From Rheinheimera sp. EpRS3 (GTDB lineage Bacteria > Pseudomonadota > Gammaproteobacteria > Enterobacterales > Alteromonadaceae), in NCBI RefSeq assembly GCF_001513785.1, contig NZ_LNQS01000013.1, positions 1-64,000 of the forward strand: a stretch of DNA of 64,000 bases. Direction: 5' to 3'. Each line of letters begins with the position of its first letter. Positions within the stretch are counted from its first letter, which is position 1. Below are positions 31,263 to 40,416 of this stretch, one piece after another. The position numbers were made by a program, and so were the translations under genes. The notes beneath the pieces are model-generated. The model was not told the origin of the DNA and made no database searches. It saw only the letters and a list, made by a program, of their open reading frames with translations.

Positions 31263-32327
31263 ATGTTTAACTGGTTTAAATCCGCCAAAACCGACACTTT
31301 GCCAGAAGCTGCCCAGCAGTTGCTGCAACACTGGCAACTGCCCGATAGCGGCGCGCCTTTAGCGCTGCTGCTCGATAGCGTTAGCCTGCAGAAAAACAAT
31401 CTGCGTATCAGCCTGAAGCTGCCGTTGTTATCCATAGCGCAGCCGCTGCAGCAGGCGTTGCGTGATGCCGGCTTTAGTTATCAGTTAACGCTGGATTACC
31501 AACTGACAACAGCGCCGGTATTTAAAGATATTAAGCAGATTATTCTTGTTGCGTCGGGCAAGGGCGGGGTGGGCAAATCTACAACTGCGGCTAATCTGGC
31601 GGTAGCACTGGCGCTGGAAGGCGCCAAAGTTGGCTTGCTGGATGCCGATATTTATGGCCCGTCTATTCCTGTGATGCTGGGGCTGAGCGGTGAGAAAATC
31701 AGCTCGCCGGATAATAAGTTAATGCAGCCCAAGTTTGCCCATGGTGTGTATTTGCAATCTATCGGTTTTCTGGTTGACCCACAGCAAGCCTCAGTCTGGC
31801 GTGGCCCTATGGCCAGCCAGGCTTTGTTGCAACTGCTGAACGAAACCTTGTGGCCAGAGCTGGATTATTTAATTGTTGATATGCCACCGGGCACCGGTGA
31901 TATTCAGCTGACTATGGCGCAAAAACTGCCGGTAACCGGTGCTGTGGTGGTTACCACGCCGCAGGATGTGGCACTGTCGGATGCAGAAAAAGCCATAAGC
32001 ATGTTTCGCCAGGTGAATATTCCGCTGTTGGGCCTGATTGAAAATATGAGTTTTTATCAGTGCAGCCACTGCGGCACACGGGATGATATTTTTGGTACCG
32101 AAGGTGGCATCTTATTGGCAGAGCGTTATCAGGTGCCGGTGCTGGGCCAGTTGCCGCTGCAAAAACAGATTCGGGAGCAGGCCGATGCCGGGGTGCCGAT
32201 AGTGCTAAAACAGCAGCCAGTGGCACAAATTTACCGTACAATCGGCCGGCAATTAATGCTGGCATTGCATTGGCACGCTGCTGCGCAAGCGGTCGGCCAA
32301 CCTGAAATAATAATAACGGACGATTAA
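31263..32327 (+). CDS. apbC: Iron-sulfur carrier ATPase ApbC/Mrp
   Basis: A 354-residue P-loop protein that assembles or carries Fe-S clusters. An N-terminal DUF59-like part (~1-85) precedes the ParA/MRP ATPase: deviant Walker [45 protein letters not shown], and the cluster-binding CxxC in [10 protein letters not shown]. The ATG at 31263 was chosen over a TTG two codons upstream because of a GGA eight bases before it. It shares the divergent promoter region with metG and is followed by dcd one base after its stop. Confidence 0.93.
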   Translation: MFNWFKSAKTDTLPEAAQQLLQHWQLPDSGAPLALLLDSVSLQKNNLRISLKLPLLSIAQPLQQALRDAGFSYQLTLDYQLTTAPVFKDIKQIILVASGKGGVGKSTTAANLAVALALEGAKVGLLDADIYGPSIPVMLGLSGEKISSPDNKLMQPKFAHGVYLQSIGFLVDPQQASVWRGPMASQALLQLLNETLWPELDYLIVDMPPGTGDIQLTMAQKLPVTGAVVVTTPQDVALSDAEKAISMFRQVNIPLLGLIENMSFYQCSHCGTRDDIFGTEGGILLAERYQVPVLGQLPLQKQIREQADAGVPIVLKQQPVAQIYRTIGRQLMLALHWHAAAQAVGQPEIIITDD

Positions 32328-32328
32328 G

Positions 32329-32919
32329 ATGAGACTGTGTGACCGCGATATAGAACGCTATTTAGCCGAAGGTAAAATTAGCATTACCCCGTTGCCAGAC
32401 GCCGACATGATAAGCGGCGTTAGTGTTGATATTCGCTTGGGCAATAAATTTCGCGTCTTTGTCGCCCATACGGCTGCTTACATTGATTTAAGCGGCCCGC
32501 GCGCCGAAGTGGATAAAGCGCTAAACAGCGTAATGAGCGATGAAATATACATAGCTGATGGCGATAAGTTTATTTTACACCCGGGCGAGCTGGCACTGGC
32601 AATGACGTTGGAATCGGTCACCTTGCCGGATGATATCGTTGGCTGGTTAGATGGCCGCTCGTCACTGGCGCGTTTGGGCCTTATGGTGCATGTTACTGCA
32701 CACCGGATTGACCCGGGTTGGTCTGGCAATATCGTGCTGGAGTTTTACAACAGTGGCAAGTTGCCGTTAGCGCTTCGGCCACAGATGAAAATTGGTGCGC
32801 TGAACTTTGAGCTGATGACAGGCCCGGCTGAGCGGCCATACAACAAACGCTTGGATGCGAAATACCAGCAGCAAACCGGTGCTGTCGCCAGCCGTATTGG
32901 CCATGATGATAAAGGCTGA
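32329..32919 (+). CDS. dcd: dCTP deaminase
   Basis: A 196-residue trimeric enzyme converting dCTP to dUTP for thymidylate synthesis. The substrate-binding [13 protein letters not shown] with the catalytic region, [20 protein letters not shown] and [10 protein letters not shown] blocks are all conserved. It starts one base after the apbC stop codon, so the two are co-transcribed, as in the enterobacterial mrp-udk-dcd region (udk is absent here). Confidence 0.97.
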   Translation: MRLCDRDIERYLAEGKISITPLPDADMISGVSVDIRLGNKFRVFVAHTAAYIDLSGPRAEVDKALNSVMSDEIYIADGDKFILHPGELALAMTLESVTLPDDIVGWLDGRSSLARLGLMVHVTAHRIDPGWSGNIVLEFYNSGKLPLALRPQMKIGALNFELMTGPAERPYNKRLDAKYQQQTGAVASRIGHDDKG

Positions 32920-32935
32920 GCGCTGAGCATAACGT

Positions 32936-32960
32936 AAAAAGCCCACGCAAAGCGTGGGCC
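32936..32960 (-). terminator. Hairpin terminator facing the minus strand
   Basis: GCCCACGC (32941-32948) pairs with GCGTGGGC (32952-32959). The five A before it make a T-run only for minus-strand transcription, while the plus side continues CAAAAG. It may still stop dcd transcription on the plus strand. No minus-strand gene upstream of it is apparent, so its use in that direction is unexplained. Confidence 0.6.
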
Positions 32961-33202
32961 AAAAGCTATAAAGCAAAAATGAAGCCGGATGATTATGCAA
33001 TAAAGCTGCATAGCTTGGCAATGTCGGCTGGCTAAATTTCCACATTACATTTTTTCCCGCCAGCTGGGTTGGCAGCCTATTGGGGCAGCCAATAAAGTTG
33101 CCAGCGGGTACATTTTGTATCTGGCAGCACATTAAGCACTTGGTAAATAGTGTGGCGCTGCATTATGCTAAATTGATTTTTTCGTCTCAGGGAGCGACGG
33201 CC

Positions 33203-35320
33203 GTGGCTGACAACACTACACAACATAAATGGCGTTTTTTCCGCTCTGGCGGTTTTGATCAGGTTGCGCTGGAAACCGGCGCCGACTTGCAACACCTAAG
33301 CGAGCTTGATCCTAAACTCTGGACAGTGCTGAGCTGCCCAACCTCCGGGCTGGAAATTGACAGCCGCACTCTGGCGCTATTAGATCTCGACACTGACGGC
33401 CAGATACGGGTACCGGAAATACAGGCCGCAGTAAGCTGGTGTTGCCAGCGCCTTACCGATGCCGACCTGATGTTTCAATCAGCGGGTGTGCCACTAGATG
33501 CAATATCTGACGCTGATGAAAACGGCGCGGCCATCAAAACGGCCGCTTTGCGTGTACTGCAATACACCGGTAAAACAGCCGACGACAGTTTGCAGGTTGA
33601 CGATTTTACTGATAAATCCCGTTTGTTTTCGCCGGATCATCTCAACGGTGATGGCGTGGTTATGGCCGAGCTGGCCGCTGATGATGACGTAAAACAGCTG
33701 ATCAGCGATATTGTCAGTGTATTAGGCGGCGTGGCTGATCGCAGTGGCGGTAAGGGCACTGACACCGAGATGCTAAGCAGTTTTATGGCTCAGGCGCAGG
33801 CCATAGTCGATTGGCATAAAGCCGGAGCCGCAGAGTCTGAAGACTTACAGCCATTGGGTAGCGATACCGCAGCTGCCGTGGCGGTATTTGACAGCGTGCA
33901 GGCAAAAGTCGATGACTTTTTTGTCCGCTGCCAGTTAGCCGCATTTGACAGCCGTGCTGCCCAGGCATTAAACCCTGAGGCCACCGTGTACGCCGTGCTG
34001 GCAAACCGCGCGATAGGCCAGGGCGACGATGATATTGCTGCTTTACCGCTGGCCGAGGTAGGCGCGGGCCTGGCATTACCATTAGGGCAGGGTATTAACC
34101 CGGCCTGGGCGGAGAAAATTCAGCAGTTATGCCAGGTAGTTGTTAAGCCTCTGCTGGGTAAAACCCCAGACAGTTTAAGTTTTGCCGATTGGTCAGCTAT
34201 TTCGGCCAAACTGGCAACGTGGCGCGCCTGGCAGGCGGCCAAGCCCGATTCAGCATTACATCAACTTGAGCTTGAGCGTCTGGCCACCATAGTCACCAGT
34301 GATACTTCAGCGCGGCTTGAGCAGTTAATCGCCCTTGATTTGGCTGAAAAAACCTTTGCCGATAATGTCGATGCAGTAGAGCGTCTGGTGCACTATCAGC
34401 GCAATCTGGTTACCTTGTTGCGAAATTATGTGTCGTTAAGTGATTTTTATCAGGGCGAAAATAAAGCCATTTTCCAGGCCGGTACCCTGTATCTGGATCA
34501 ACGCAGTTGCGAGTTGGTGTTGTATGTGGCGGATATGGCCCGCCACGCCAGTATGGCACCGTTCAGTGGTTGTTATCTGGTGTATTGTACCTGTACACGT
34601 CACGGTGAAGCGGCGGTAAATATTGTTGCTGCGCTTACCGGCGGCGATGTCGATGAGCTGATGGTGCCCGGGCGCAACGGTATATTTTATGACCGTAAAG
34701 GCCGGGACTGGAAAGCCAGTGTTATAAAAGTTGTGGCGCAACCCGTTAGTATCCGCCAGGCCTTTTGGTCACCCTATAAACGGGTAGCAGCTTTTATTGA
34801 AAGCCAATTACAAAAATTTGCCGCATCGCGTGATAAAGATATTGAAGCCAAAACCACCAGTGGTGTTGCCAGTGCGGCCGCAACTCCTGCTGCGGCGACG
34901 TCTGGTTTTGATATTGCTAAATTTGCCGGTATTTTTGCCGCTATTGGCTTGGCATTGGGAGCTTTGGGTACCATGCTCGCTGCTGTGGTTGCCGGTTTGT
35001 TTTCGCTGCAGTGGTGGCAGGTGCCGTTAGTGCTGCTTGGCGTTATGCTGCTAATTTCATGCCCTTCTATGTTAATGGCTTTTATGACACTACGGCGGCG
35101 TAATCTTGGGCCTTTACTGGATGCCAATGGTTGGGCGGTTAACACCCGGGCAAAAATTAATGTGCCCTTTGGTGCGGCGTTAACCGGCTTGGCTAAGTTA
35201 CCTAAAGGCGCTAAACGCTCATTAAAAGACCCCTATGCTGAGAAAAAACAACCCTGGGGCTTAATACTTCTGGCGCTACTGTTAATCGCCGCTGCAAGTG
35301 GGTATTGGTTGTACTGGTAA
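33203..35320 (+). CDS. Large membrane-anchored protein with EF-hand loop (unknown function)
   Basis: I do not recognise a named family. The 705-residue product starts at GTG 33203, which has a GGGAG site 10 bases upstream; the frame is open earlier but without support. A perfect 12-residue EF-hand loop, DLDTDGQIRVPE, lies at 61-72. A second degenerate one (DHLNGDGVVMAE) is near 145-157, so calcium binding is likely. The middle ~200-540 is soluble, helical and Asp/Ala-rich. A Cys-containing stretch YLVYCTCTRHGEAAVN precedes a two-segment membrane hairpin (~575-632), and a final membrane segment ends the protein (GLILLALLLIAAASGYWLYW). No signal peptide, so the bulk is probably cytoplasmic. Confidence 0.75.
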   Translation: MADNTTQHKWRFFRSGGFDQVALETGADLQHLSELDPKLWTVLSCPTSGLEIDSRTLALLDLDTDGQIRVPEIQAAVSWCCQRLTDADLMFQSAGVPLDAISDADENGAAIKTAALRVLQYTGKTADDSLQVDDFTDKSRLFSPDHLNGDGVVMAELAADDDVKQLISDIVSVLGGVADRSGGKGTDTEMLSSFMAQAQAIVDWHKAGAAESEDLQPLGSDTAAAVAVFDSVQAKVDDFFVRCQLAAFDSRAAQALNPEATVYAVLANRAIGQGDDDIAALPLAEVGAGLALPLGQGINPAWAEKIQQLCQVVVKPLLGKTPDSLSFADWSAISAKLATWRAWQAAKPDSALHQLELERLATIVTSDTSARLEQLIALDLAEKTFADNVDAVERLVHYQRNLVTLLRNYVSLSDFYQGENKAIFQAGTLYLDQRSCELVLYVADMARHASMAPFSGCYLVYCTCTRHGEAAVNIVAALTGGDVDELMVPGRNGIFYDRKGRDWKASVIKVVAQPVSIRQAFWSPYKRVAAFIESQLQKFAASRDKDIEAKTTSGVASAAATPAAATSGFDIAKFAGIFAAIGLALGALGTMLAAVVAGLFSLQWWQVPLVLLGVMLLISCPSMLMAFMTLRRRNLGPLLDANGWAVNTRAKINVPFGAALTGLAKLPKGAKRSLKDPYAEKKQPWGLILLALLLIAAASGYWLYW

Positions 35321-35380
35321 GTGCAGTGGCCAGTAATTAAAGATACACAGTAGTAATAACTGATAAACAGGACAGTGAAG

Positions 35381-36274
35381 GTGAATTCAGGCAGTATTAT
35401 TCGTTTATTTTCGCTGGCCGCTATCTGGGGCGCGTCTTTCCTGTTTATGCGTATTGCAGTGCCGGAGCTTGGCCCGGCCTGGCTGATGTTTGGCCGGGTG
35501 CTGCTGGCGGCGCTGTTTCTGGCACTGGTTGCCGTAGCGTTTAAACGCAGCTTGCCAATACGTGGCTACGCTGGCCATTTTATGCTGCTGAGCTTTTTTA
35601 ATACGGCCTTGCCGTTTCTGTTATTTGCTTATGCGGCACAAACACTAACCGCATCTTTACTGGCGGTGCTTAATGCCACGGCACCGCTGTGGGGTGCCTT
35701 AATTGGCTGGGTGTTTTTTCGCCAGCGCATGTCAGTAAAAATTGCTGCCGGTTTACTGCTGGGGATCTGCGGTGTGGCCATACTGGTAGGTTTTGATGCT
35801 ACAGCAAATAGCAACGCCTTACCGGCTATAGCTGCAGGCGCGGGGGCCGCCTGCTGTTATGGTATTGCTACCTGGTATACCAGGCTGGCTAAACCGGTAC
35901 CGGCTTTTACTAATGCGCATGGCAATATGTGGGGAGCCTGCCTGTGGTTATTGCCATTGCTATGGTTTATACCTTTGCCGGTAGCTGAACCGGCCAGCCA
36001 AAGCTTGTATGCTGTGCTGGCGCTGGGAGTAGTTTGTACCGGTGTGGCCTATATGTTGTATTTTCGGCTGGTGCAGGATTTAGGCGCCACACCAACATTA
36101 ACCGTGACCTTTTTAATTCCGGTATTTGGCGTGCTGTGGGGCCACCTGTTTTTAGATGAAACTGTCGGCTGGCATACCCTGGCCGGTGCTGCCATTGTTA
36201 TTACCGGCACCATGCTGGTAACCGGTTTTAGCCTGAATTCATTACGCGCTGCAACAGCGCCTGTTAAGGAGTAA
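35381..36274 (+). CDS. EamA-family (DMT) metabolite exporter
   Basis: A 297-residue, ten-segment inner-membrane transporter made of two EamA repeats (LAAIWGASFLFMRIAVPELG at the start of the first; AYMLYFRLVQDLGATPTLTV in the second). The start was placed at the second of two nearby GTG codons because AGGA lies eight bases before it; the first would add two residues. The GST gene begins two bases after its stop, so the pair is probably one transcript. Substrate unknown. Confidence 0.88.
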   Translation: MNSGSIIRLFSLAAIWGASFLFMRIAVPELGPAWLMFGRVLLAALFLALVAVAFKRSLPIRGYAGHFMLLSFFNTALPFLLFAYAAQTLTASLLAVLNATAPLWGALIGWVFFRQRMSVKIAAGLLLGICGVAILVGFDATANSNALPAIAAGAGAACCYGIATWYTRLAKPVPAFTNAHGNMWGACLWLLPLLWFIPLPVAEPASQSLYAVLALGVVCTGVAYMLYFRLVQDLGATPTLTVTFLIPVFGVLWGHLFLDETVGWHTLAGAAIVITGTMLVTGFSLNSLRAATAPVKE

Positions 36275-36276
36275 AT

Positions 36277-36852
36277 ATGAAACTATATGGTTCACAAACT
36301 TCACCTTATGTGCGGCGCATTCGCTTATTGCTGGCTACTACCGCGCATGAATTTATTAACCTGAATATTTTTGCCGGTGAAGGGCGGCAAACACTGGCAG
36401 CCATTAACCCGGCCCTGCGTATTCCAATGCTGGACGATGCGGGCCAGGTTATTTTTGATTCAGGCGTGATCTATCGCTATCTGGCACCCAAGCTGGGTAT
36501 AGCGCCGCTTAGCTGGTATCAGGAAAACCAGCTAACGGTGATTAATGCAGTAAGCGATTCTTTAGTAATGCTGCTGCAATGCAGCCGCAGCGGTTTTGAC
36601 ACCAATGACGATAAGCTGTTTTTTAATTTACAGCGTGAGCGGGTAGCCACCTCTTTGTATGTGTTGGAACAACAGGCTGACAATGGTGAGTTTGCTCAAT
36701 GGGATTATGTCGCTATGGCGCTTTATAGTCTGGTAGACTGGACCTTGTTCCGTGAGCTGATGGAGTTTGATGATTATCCGGCACTGCTGGCATTTTTGGC
36801 GCAAAACAAAGCGCAGCCGGTGATTAAAGACAGCGATCCACGCCTGGGGTAA
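36277..36852 (+). CDS. Glutathione S-transferase family protein
   Basis: A 191-residue two-domain GST. The thioredoxin-like N-terminus (KLYGSQTSPYVRRIRLLLA) includes the Ser/Thr-Pro-Tyr site of the class. The glutathione-binding IPMLDDAGQVIFDSGVI follows, then a helical C-domain from ~85. Ribosome site AAGGAG is good. Co-directional with and two bases after the EamA gene; perhaps both serve removal of electrophiles, which is inference only. Confidence 0.87.
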   Translation: MKLYGSQTSPYVRRIRLLLATTAHEFINLNIFAGEGRQTLAAINPALRIPMLDDAGQVIFDSGVIYRYLAPKLGIAPLSWYQENQLTVINAVSDSLVMLLQCSRSGFDTNDDKLFFNLQRERVATSLYVLEQQADNGEFAQWDYVAMALYSLVDWTLFRELMEFDDYPALLAFLAQNKAQPVIKDSDPRLG

Positions 36853-36869
36853 GCAGGCGCAGGCCGGTA

Positions 36870-37418
36870 TTACTGTGCTGCTTTTAGCAGCACAGGTTCA
36901 ATTAGTACACTTTGCTCTGCATCTGACAGCCAGATCTGGCCTTCGCTGATATTGCATTGCAGGTTCATATTACGGCTTACCAGTTTCGCCATCGCTTTTA
37001 CCGATTCTTCGTTAATCTCCAGCACGGCCAGGTTTTGGTACCGCTCCAGCGGCTGCTGAATGTTTTTCCACCACACCGGCACACTGCGCCCGCCATAACA
37101 AAACAATTGCACCTGTTTAGCCCGTCCGGCGGCTTTACGCAGCCATTTTTCATCGCTTTGGCCAAATTCTACCCACAGGTTAATCTCACCACTGAGGGTT
37201 TTGTCCCATAGCTCCGGTTCATCGTCTTCTGCACTTAAGCCTTTGGTAAAAGCCAGTGTTTCGCTGGCATTGATAACAAAAGCTAACAGACGCACCATCA
37301 TGCGCTCGTCATTTTCTGATGGATGCTGCGCCAGTGTCAGGCTGTGATCCTGATAATAATGCCGGTCCATATCTGCAATTTGCAGCTGAACCTTAAACAC
37401 GGTGGCTTTTAGTGCCAT
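36870..37418 (-). CDS. yaeQ: YaeQ family protein
   Basis: A 182-residue protein that follows E. coli YaeQ along its whole length: MALKATVFKVQLQIADMDRHYY, SLTLAQHPSENDERMMVRLLAF, GEINLWVEFGQSDEKWLRKA and GQIWLSDAEQ. The fold is nuclease-like (PD-(D/E)XK type); the biochemical role is unknown. The frame is open 20 codons further upstream with a hydrophobic stretch, but the ATG at 37416-37418 coincides with the family start and length, so I used it. Confidence 0.92.
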   Translation of the reverse strand: MALKATVFKVQLQIADMDRHYYQDHSLTLAQHPSENDERMMVRLLAFVINASETLAFTKGLSAEDDEPELWDKTLSGEINLWVEFGQSDEKWLRKAAGRAKQVQLFCYGGRSVPVWWKNIQQPLERYQNLAVLEINEESVKAMAKLVSRNMNLQCNISEGQIWLSDAEQSVLIEPVLLKAAQ

Positions 37419-37587
37419 AAGCAAACTCACTAACAATATAAAGGCGGCGAGTGTAACGCGAACCGCGGTTTTGCTCAATTTAGCTGTTTGCTCAATTTAA
37501 CTGTTTGCTGCGGTTGCATCTGCCGCGGCCGGAAAAACTGCGCTATGCTGTGGCCCATAATAGCTAAACGACTGAGTTAAATCGAAA

Positions 37588-38868
37588 GTGTCTGAATTTG
37601 ATATTGATATGGTGCAAAACTTTTTAATCGCCTTGTTGCTGGGAGCTTTAGTTGGCATTGAACGGGAAAAACACCGCCGTGACGAGCATCCTGGTGGTTT
37701 TGGCGGCTTACGTACATATATTTTATTTGCCCAGGCGGGCGCGGTATCGGCCTGGTTATCACTGCATCTGCAATCGCCCTGGTTATTTGTTATTACGGTG
37801 CTGGTGGTAGCACTGGCGGTACTCACAGCTTACATACTGGAAAACCGTCACAACCCAACGGCGTTGGGGTTAACCAGCGAAATTAGCGCTATTACCGTGT
37901 GTTTACTCGGTGGCGCGGTCATGTTTGGCTACGCCGAGCTTGCCGTTATGCTGGGTATACTGACATCGGCCATTCTTACCTTTAAACGGCCGCTACACAC
38001 TATGGTCAGTAAAATCGGCACCGAAGATTTATACGCCGGGGTAAAGCTGCTTATTGCCAGTTTTATTGTGCTGCCATTACTACCTAACGAACCGATAGAC
38101 CCCTGGCAGGCGCTTAACCCTTACCGGCTTTGGTTGCTGGTGATCCTGATTTCTTCTATGTCGCTGCTGGGTTATGTTGCCGTGCGCTGGCTTGGTGCGG
38201 CCCATGGCGCCGTGGTTACCGGTATCAGTGGTGGCCTGGCGTCATCTACGGCGGTTACCCTAAGTTTTGCCCGCAGCAGCAAATTTGAGCCCGATCCGTT
38301 AGCTGCCGATACTCAGGCCTGCGGGATATTACTGGCCTGGCTGGTAATGTTTATCCGTGTGCTGGTAACAGTAAGTATTGTGTATAAACCTTTGCTGGCG
38401 CATTTATGGCTGCCGTTTAGCGTGATGGCAGTGGCTACCGCTATTATGGCTGCCATTTACTATCACCTTGGCCGCAAACGCTACCAGGCGCCGCAGCAAA
38501 GCACCGTTAAAGTGACTAACCCTTTTAGCCTGATTGCCGCAATGAAGTTTGGTGCGCTATTCGCTGTTATTTTGCTGCTGGTAAAGCTTACCGAGCAATA
38601 CGCTGCCACTGAAGGTTTATATTTGCTGGCCGCTGTGGCTGGTTTAACCGATGTGGATGCCATAACTTTGTCGATGGCAGATTACGCCCGGCGTATACCA
38701 GACGGCATAGCACTGGCTGCAGGTGCGGTTACCGTAGCGGCACTGAGTAATACCGTTGTTAAATGCGCCCTGGTATTTATATTGGGGGGCAGGGCGCTGG
38801 CGAATAAGTTGTTAGCTGCCACGCTGGTAATACTGGCATTGGGGCTGGCAGTGTTGTTTTTTGTTTAA
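37588..38868 (+). CDS. MgtC/SapB N-domain plus DUF4010 membrane protein
   Basis: A 426-residue polytopic membrane protein starting at GTG. Residues ~8-135 form an MgtC/SapB-type domain (LIALLLGALVGIEREKHRRD, then RTYILFAQAGAV). The rest is DUF4010 with eight or so membrane segments, including a GISGGLASSTAVTLSFARSS signature and TDVDAITLSMADYA. Proteins of this kind are suspected transport or regulatory proteins, but none has a firm function. Monocistronic by spacing. Confidence 0.85.
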   Translation: MSEFDIDMVQNFLIALLLGALVGIEREKHRRDEHPGGFGGLRTYILFAQAGAVSAWLSLHLQSPWLFVITVLVVALAVLTAYILENRHNPTALGLTSEISAITVCLLGGAVMFGYAELAVMLGILTSAILTFKRPLHTMVSKIGTEDLYAGVKLLIASFIVLPLLPNEPIDPWQALNPYRLWLLVILISSMSLLGYVAVRWLGAAHGAVVTGISGGLASSTAVTLSFARSSKFEPDPLAADTQACGILLAWLVMFIRVLVTVSIVYKPLLAHLWLPFSVMAVATAIMAAIYYHLGRKRYQAPQQSTVKVTNPFSLIAAMKFGALFAVILLLVKLTEQYAATEGLYLLAAVAGLTDVDAITLSMADYARRIPDGIALAAGAVTVAALSNTVVKCALVFILGGRALANKLLAATLVILALGLAVLFFV

Positions 38869-38965
38869 AGCTAGGCTTTCGTTTAAGCAGTGCGACACAA
38901 ACCTTCAGGCTGGATTAAGCCTTAGCCTGTTCAGATGGCGTGATAACTTTAATTCCGGAGATAGT

Positions 38966-39535
38966 ATGATTAAGCGAAATAGCGTTGCCGGTTTGGCATT
39001 GCTTAGCCTGTTTGCAGTGCGTGCAATGGCGGCAACGGTGCTGACAGATGCCAACCTGGACCAGTTTGAAGCCATGTTGCCCAAGTTGCAGCAGTTAGAG
39101 CAAAGGCCGCAGAACAAGCAGTTTAATTTGCAGCAACACTGTGACTGGCCTCGCCACTACCGCGAAATTAGCGCCCAGGAAAAAGACTCAGCTTATCAGA
39201 CACAAATTGAACAACTGGCAAAAGAGCATGGTTTTACGCCGGTACAATTGGTTGAGTTAAGCGCCAAAGTCACCTGGCCGGTGCTGGACAGTGTGCAGCC
39301 AATGCTGGAGGTATCGCGCCAGGCATTAATGTTTTTACCGGCAGCGCAGCGGCAAAAAACGGAAAAAACCATTCAACAGGGCCAGCAGTATTACCAAACG
39401 CTAACCGGCTGTTTAACCGCAGACGATAAAACCGCACTGGCTAAACACCATGATCGCATTATGCAAATGGCCAAACGGCTTGGCGGTGTAGAGCAAATAT
39501 TGCCGCCCGGCATGGCAGCACAAAATAAGTTTTAA
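38966..39535 (+). CDS. Exported hypothetical protein (189 aa)
   Basis: Family not recognised. The ATG at 38966 has a CCGGAG ribosome site and opens a signal peptide (MIKRNSVAGLALLSLFAVRAMA); an in-frame ATG 35 codons upstream overlaps the previous gene. The mature protein is helical and charged, with two Cys (QQHCDWPRHY and LTGCLTADDK) that may pair, and a Gly/Pro-rich end (GGVEQILPPGMAAQNKF). Probably a small periplasmic protein. No functional link to its neighbours is visible. Confidence 0.75.
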   Translation: MIKRNSVAGLALLSLFAVRAMAATVLTDANLDQFEAMLPKLQQLEQRPQNKQFNLQQHCDWPRHYREISAQEKDSAYQTQIEQLAKEHGFTPVQLVELSAKVTWPVLDSVQPMLEVSRQALMFLPAAQRQKTEKTIQQGQQYYQTLTGCLTADDKTALAKHHDRIMQMAKRLGGVEQILPPGMAAQNKF

Positions 39536-39662
39536 CGCTGGTTGATCTATAGGTATTTGGGTACAGTAATGCTGTTATCAACACAATAAGTGTTATATCC
39601 GGGTTATTGTCGCAGCTTAGTCGCTACCCAATCGCTATTTAGTCGCAACCTAAGGTTTTCAG

Positions 39663-40415
39663 ATGAAATTGAGTCATTATGTTTTAGCCAGTGTTATCAG
39701 TACCGGCATGGTGTGTGGTACTGCAATGGCACAAAGTGGGGCACCACAAGGTTTTTCCTATGGTGTGGGTGTCGGGGTTAATCAGGAAATATATCAGGGC
39801 TACAGCAACCGCACTATCCCGTTACCGATCATTGGTTATCAGGGCGACAGGCTGACGGTATACGGGCCTTTTGTCAGCTATAAACTGCTGGATCTGGGTA
39901 ATATCAGTTTTAGCGCCAAGCTGGCCCCGCGGTTTGCCGGTTTTGATGAATCTGACAGTGCGGTGTTTAGCGGCATGGCCAAGCGTAAAGATTCAATTGA
40001 TGGCGGTATTGGCATGCAGCTGCGCCAGGATAGCTGGAAGTTTGAAGCCCAAACCGTATTTGATTTGTTAGGCAACTCTAACGGCCAGGAATCAAAGGTA
40101 TCAGTGGGCTACAGTTACCGTGCCGGGCCAGTCATTATTGAGCCTCAATTTGGTGTCAGTTATTCCGATGGCAAACTGGTCGATTACTACTACGGCGTAC
40201 GCCCGGATGAAGCTACAGCACAGCGCCCGGCTTATAAAGCCGATGGGGCCGTTAATTATAATGCCGGTGTTTCTGTCAGTACGGCGTTGTTTTTTGGTGG
40301 TATGACAAGGCTTGGTGTAGAGCATCACTGGTATGGCAGCAGCATCAGTGACAGCCCGTTAACAGATCGTGATACCGGGCTGTCGGCGTTTTTATCCTGG
40401 TCGCGGCTGTTTTAA
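39663..40415 (+). CDS. MipA/OmpV outer-membrane protein
   Basis: A 250-residue outer-membrane beta-barrel precursor. Signal peptide at 1-24 (MKLSHYVLASVISTGMVCGTAMA). The mature N-terminus (FSYGVGVGVNQEIYQGYSNR) and the alternating strands down to a C-terminal aromatic (AFLSWSRLF) are typical of MipA/OmpV. E. coli MipA is a scaffold for murein hydrolases; other members are porin-like. An AAGG-type ribosome site precedes the ATG. Confidence 0.85.
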   Translation: MKLSHYVLASVISTGMVCGTAMAQSGAPQGFSYGVGVGVNQEIYQGYSNRTIPLPIIGYQGDRLTVYGPFVSYKLLDLGNISFSAKLAPRFAGFDESDSAVFSGMAKRKDSIDGGIGMQLRQDSWKFEAQTVFDLLGNSNGQESKVSVGYSYRAGPVIIEPQFGVSYSDGKLVDYYYGVRPDEATAQRPAYKADGAVNYNAGVSVSTALFFGGMTRLGVEHHWYGSSISDSPLTDRDTGLSAFLSWSRLF

Positions 40416-40416
40416 C

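Noticed and set aside
33053-33110. GC-rich inverted motifs (TTGGC/GCCAA) upstream of the EF-hand gene
   Set aside because: Stems are only five bases and not continuous; too weak to call a structure or operator.
36870-37478. Longer YaeQ frame with an N-terminal hydrophobic segment
   Set aside because: The family starts exactly at the internal Met (37418) and E. coli YaeQ has no such extension; the hydrophobic stretch is likely untranslated.
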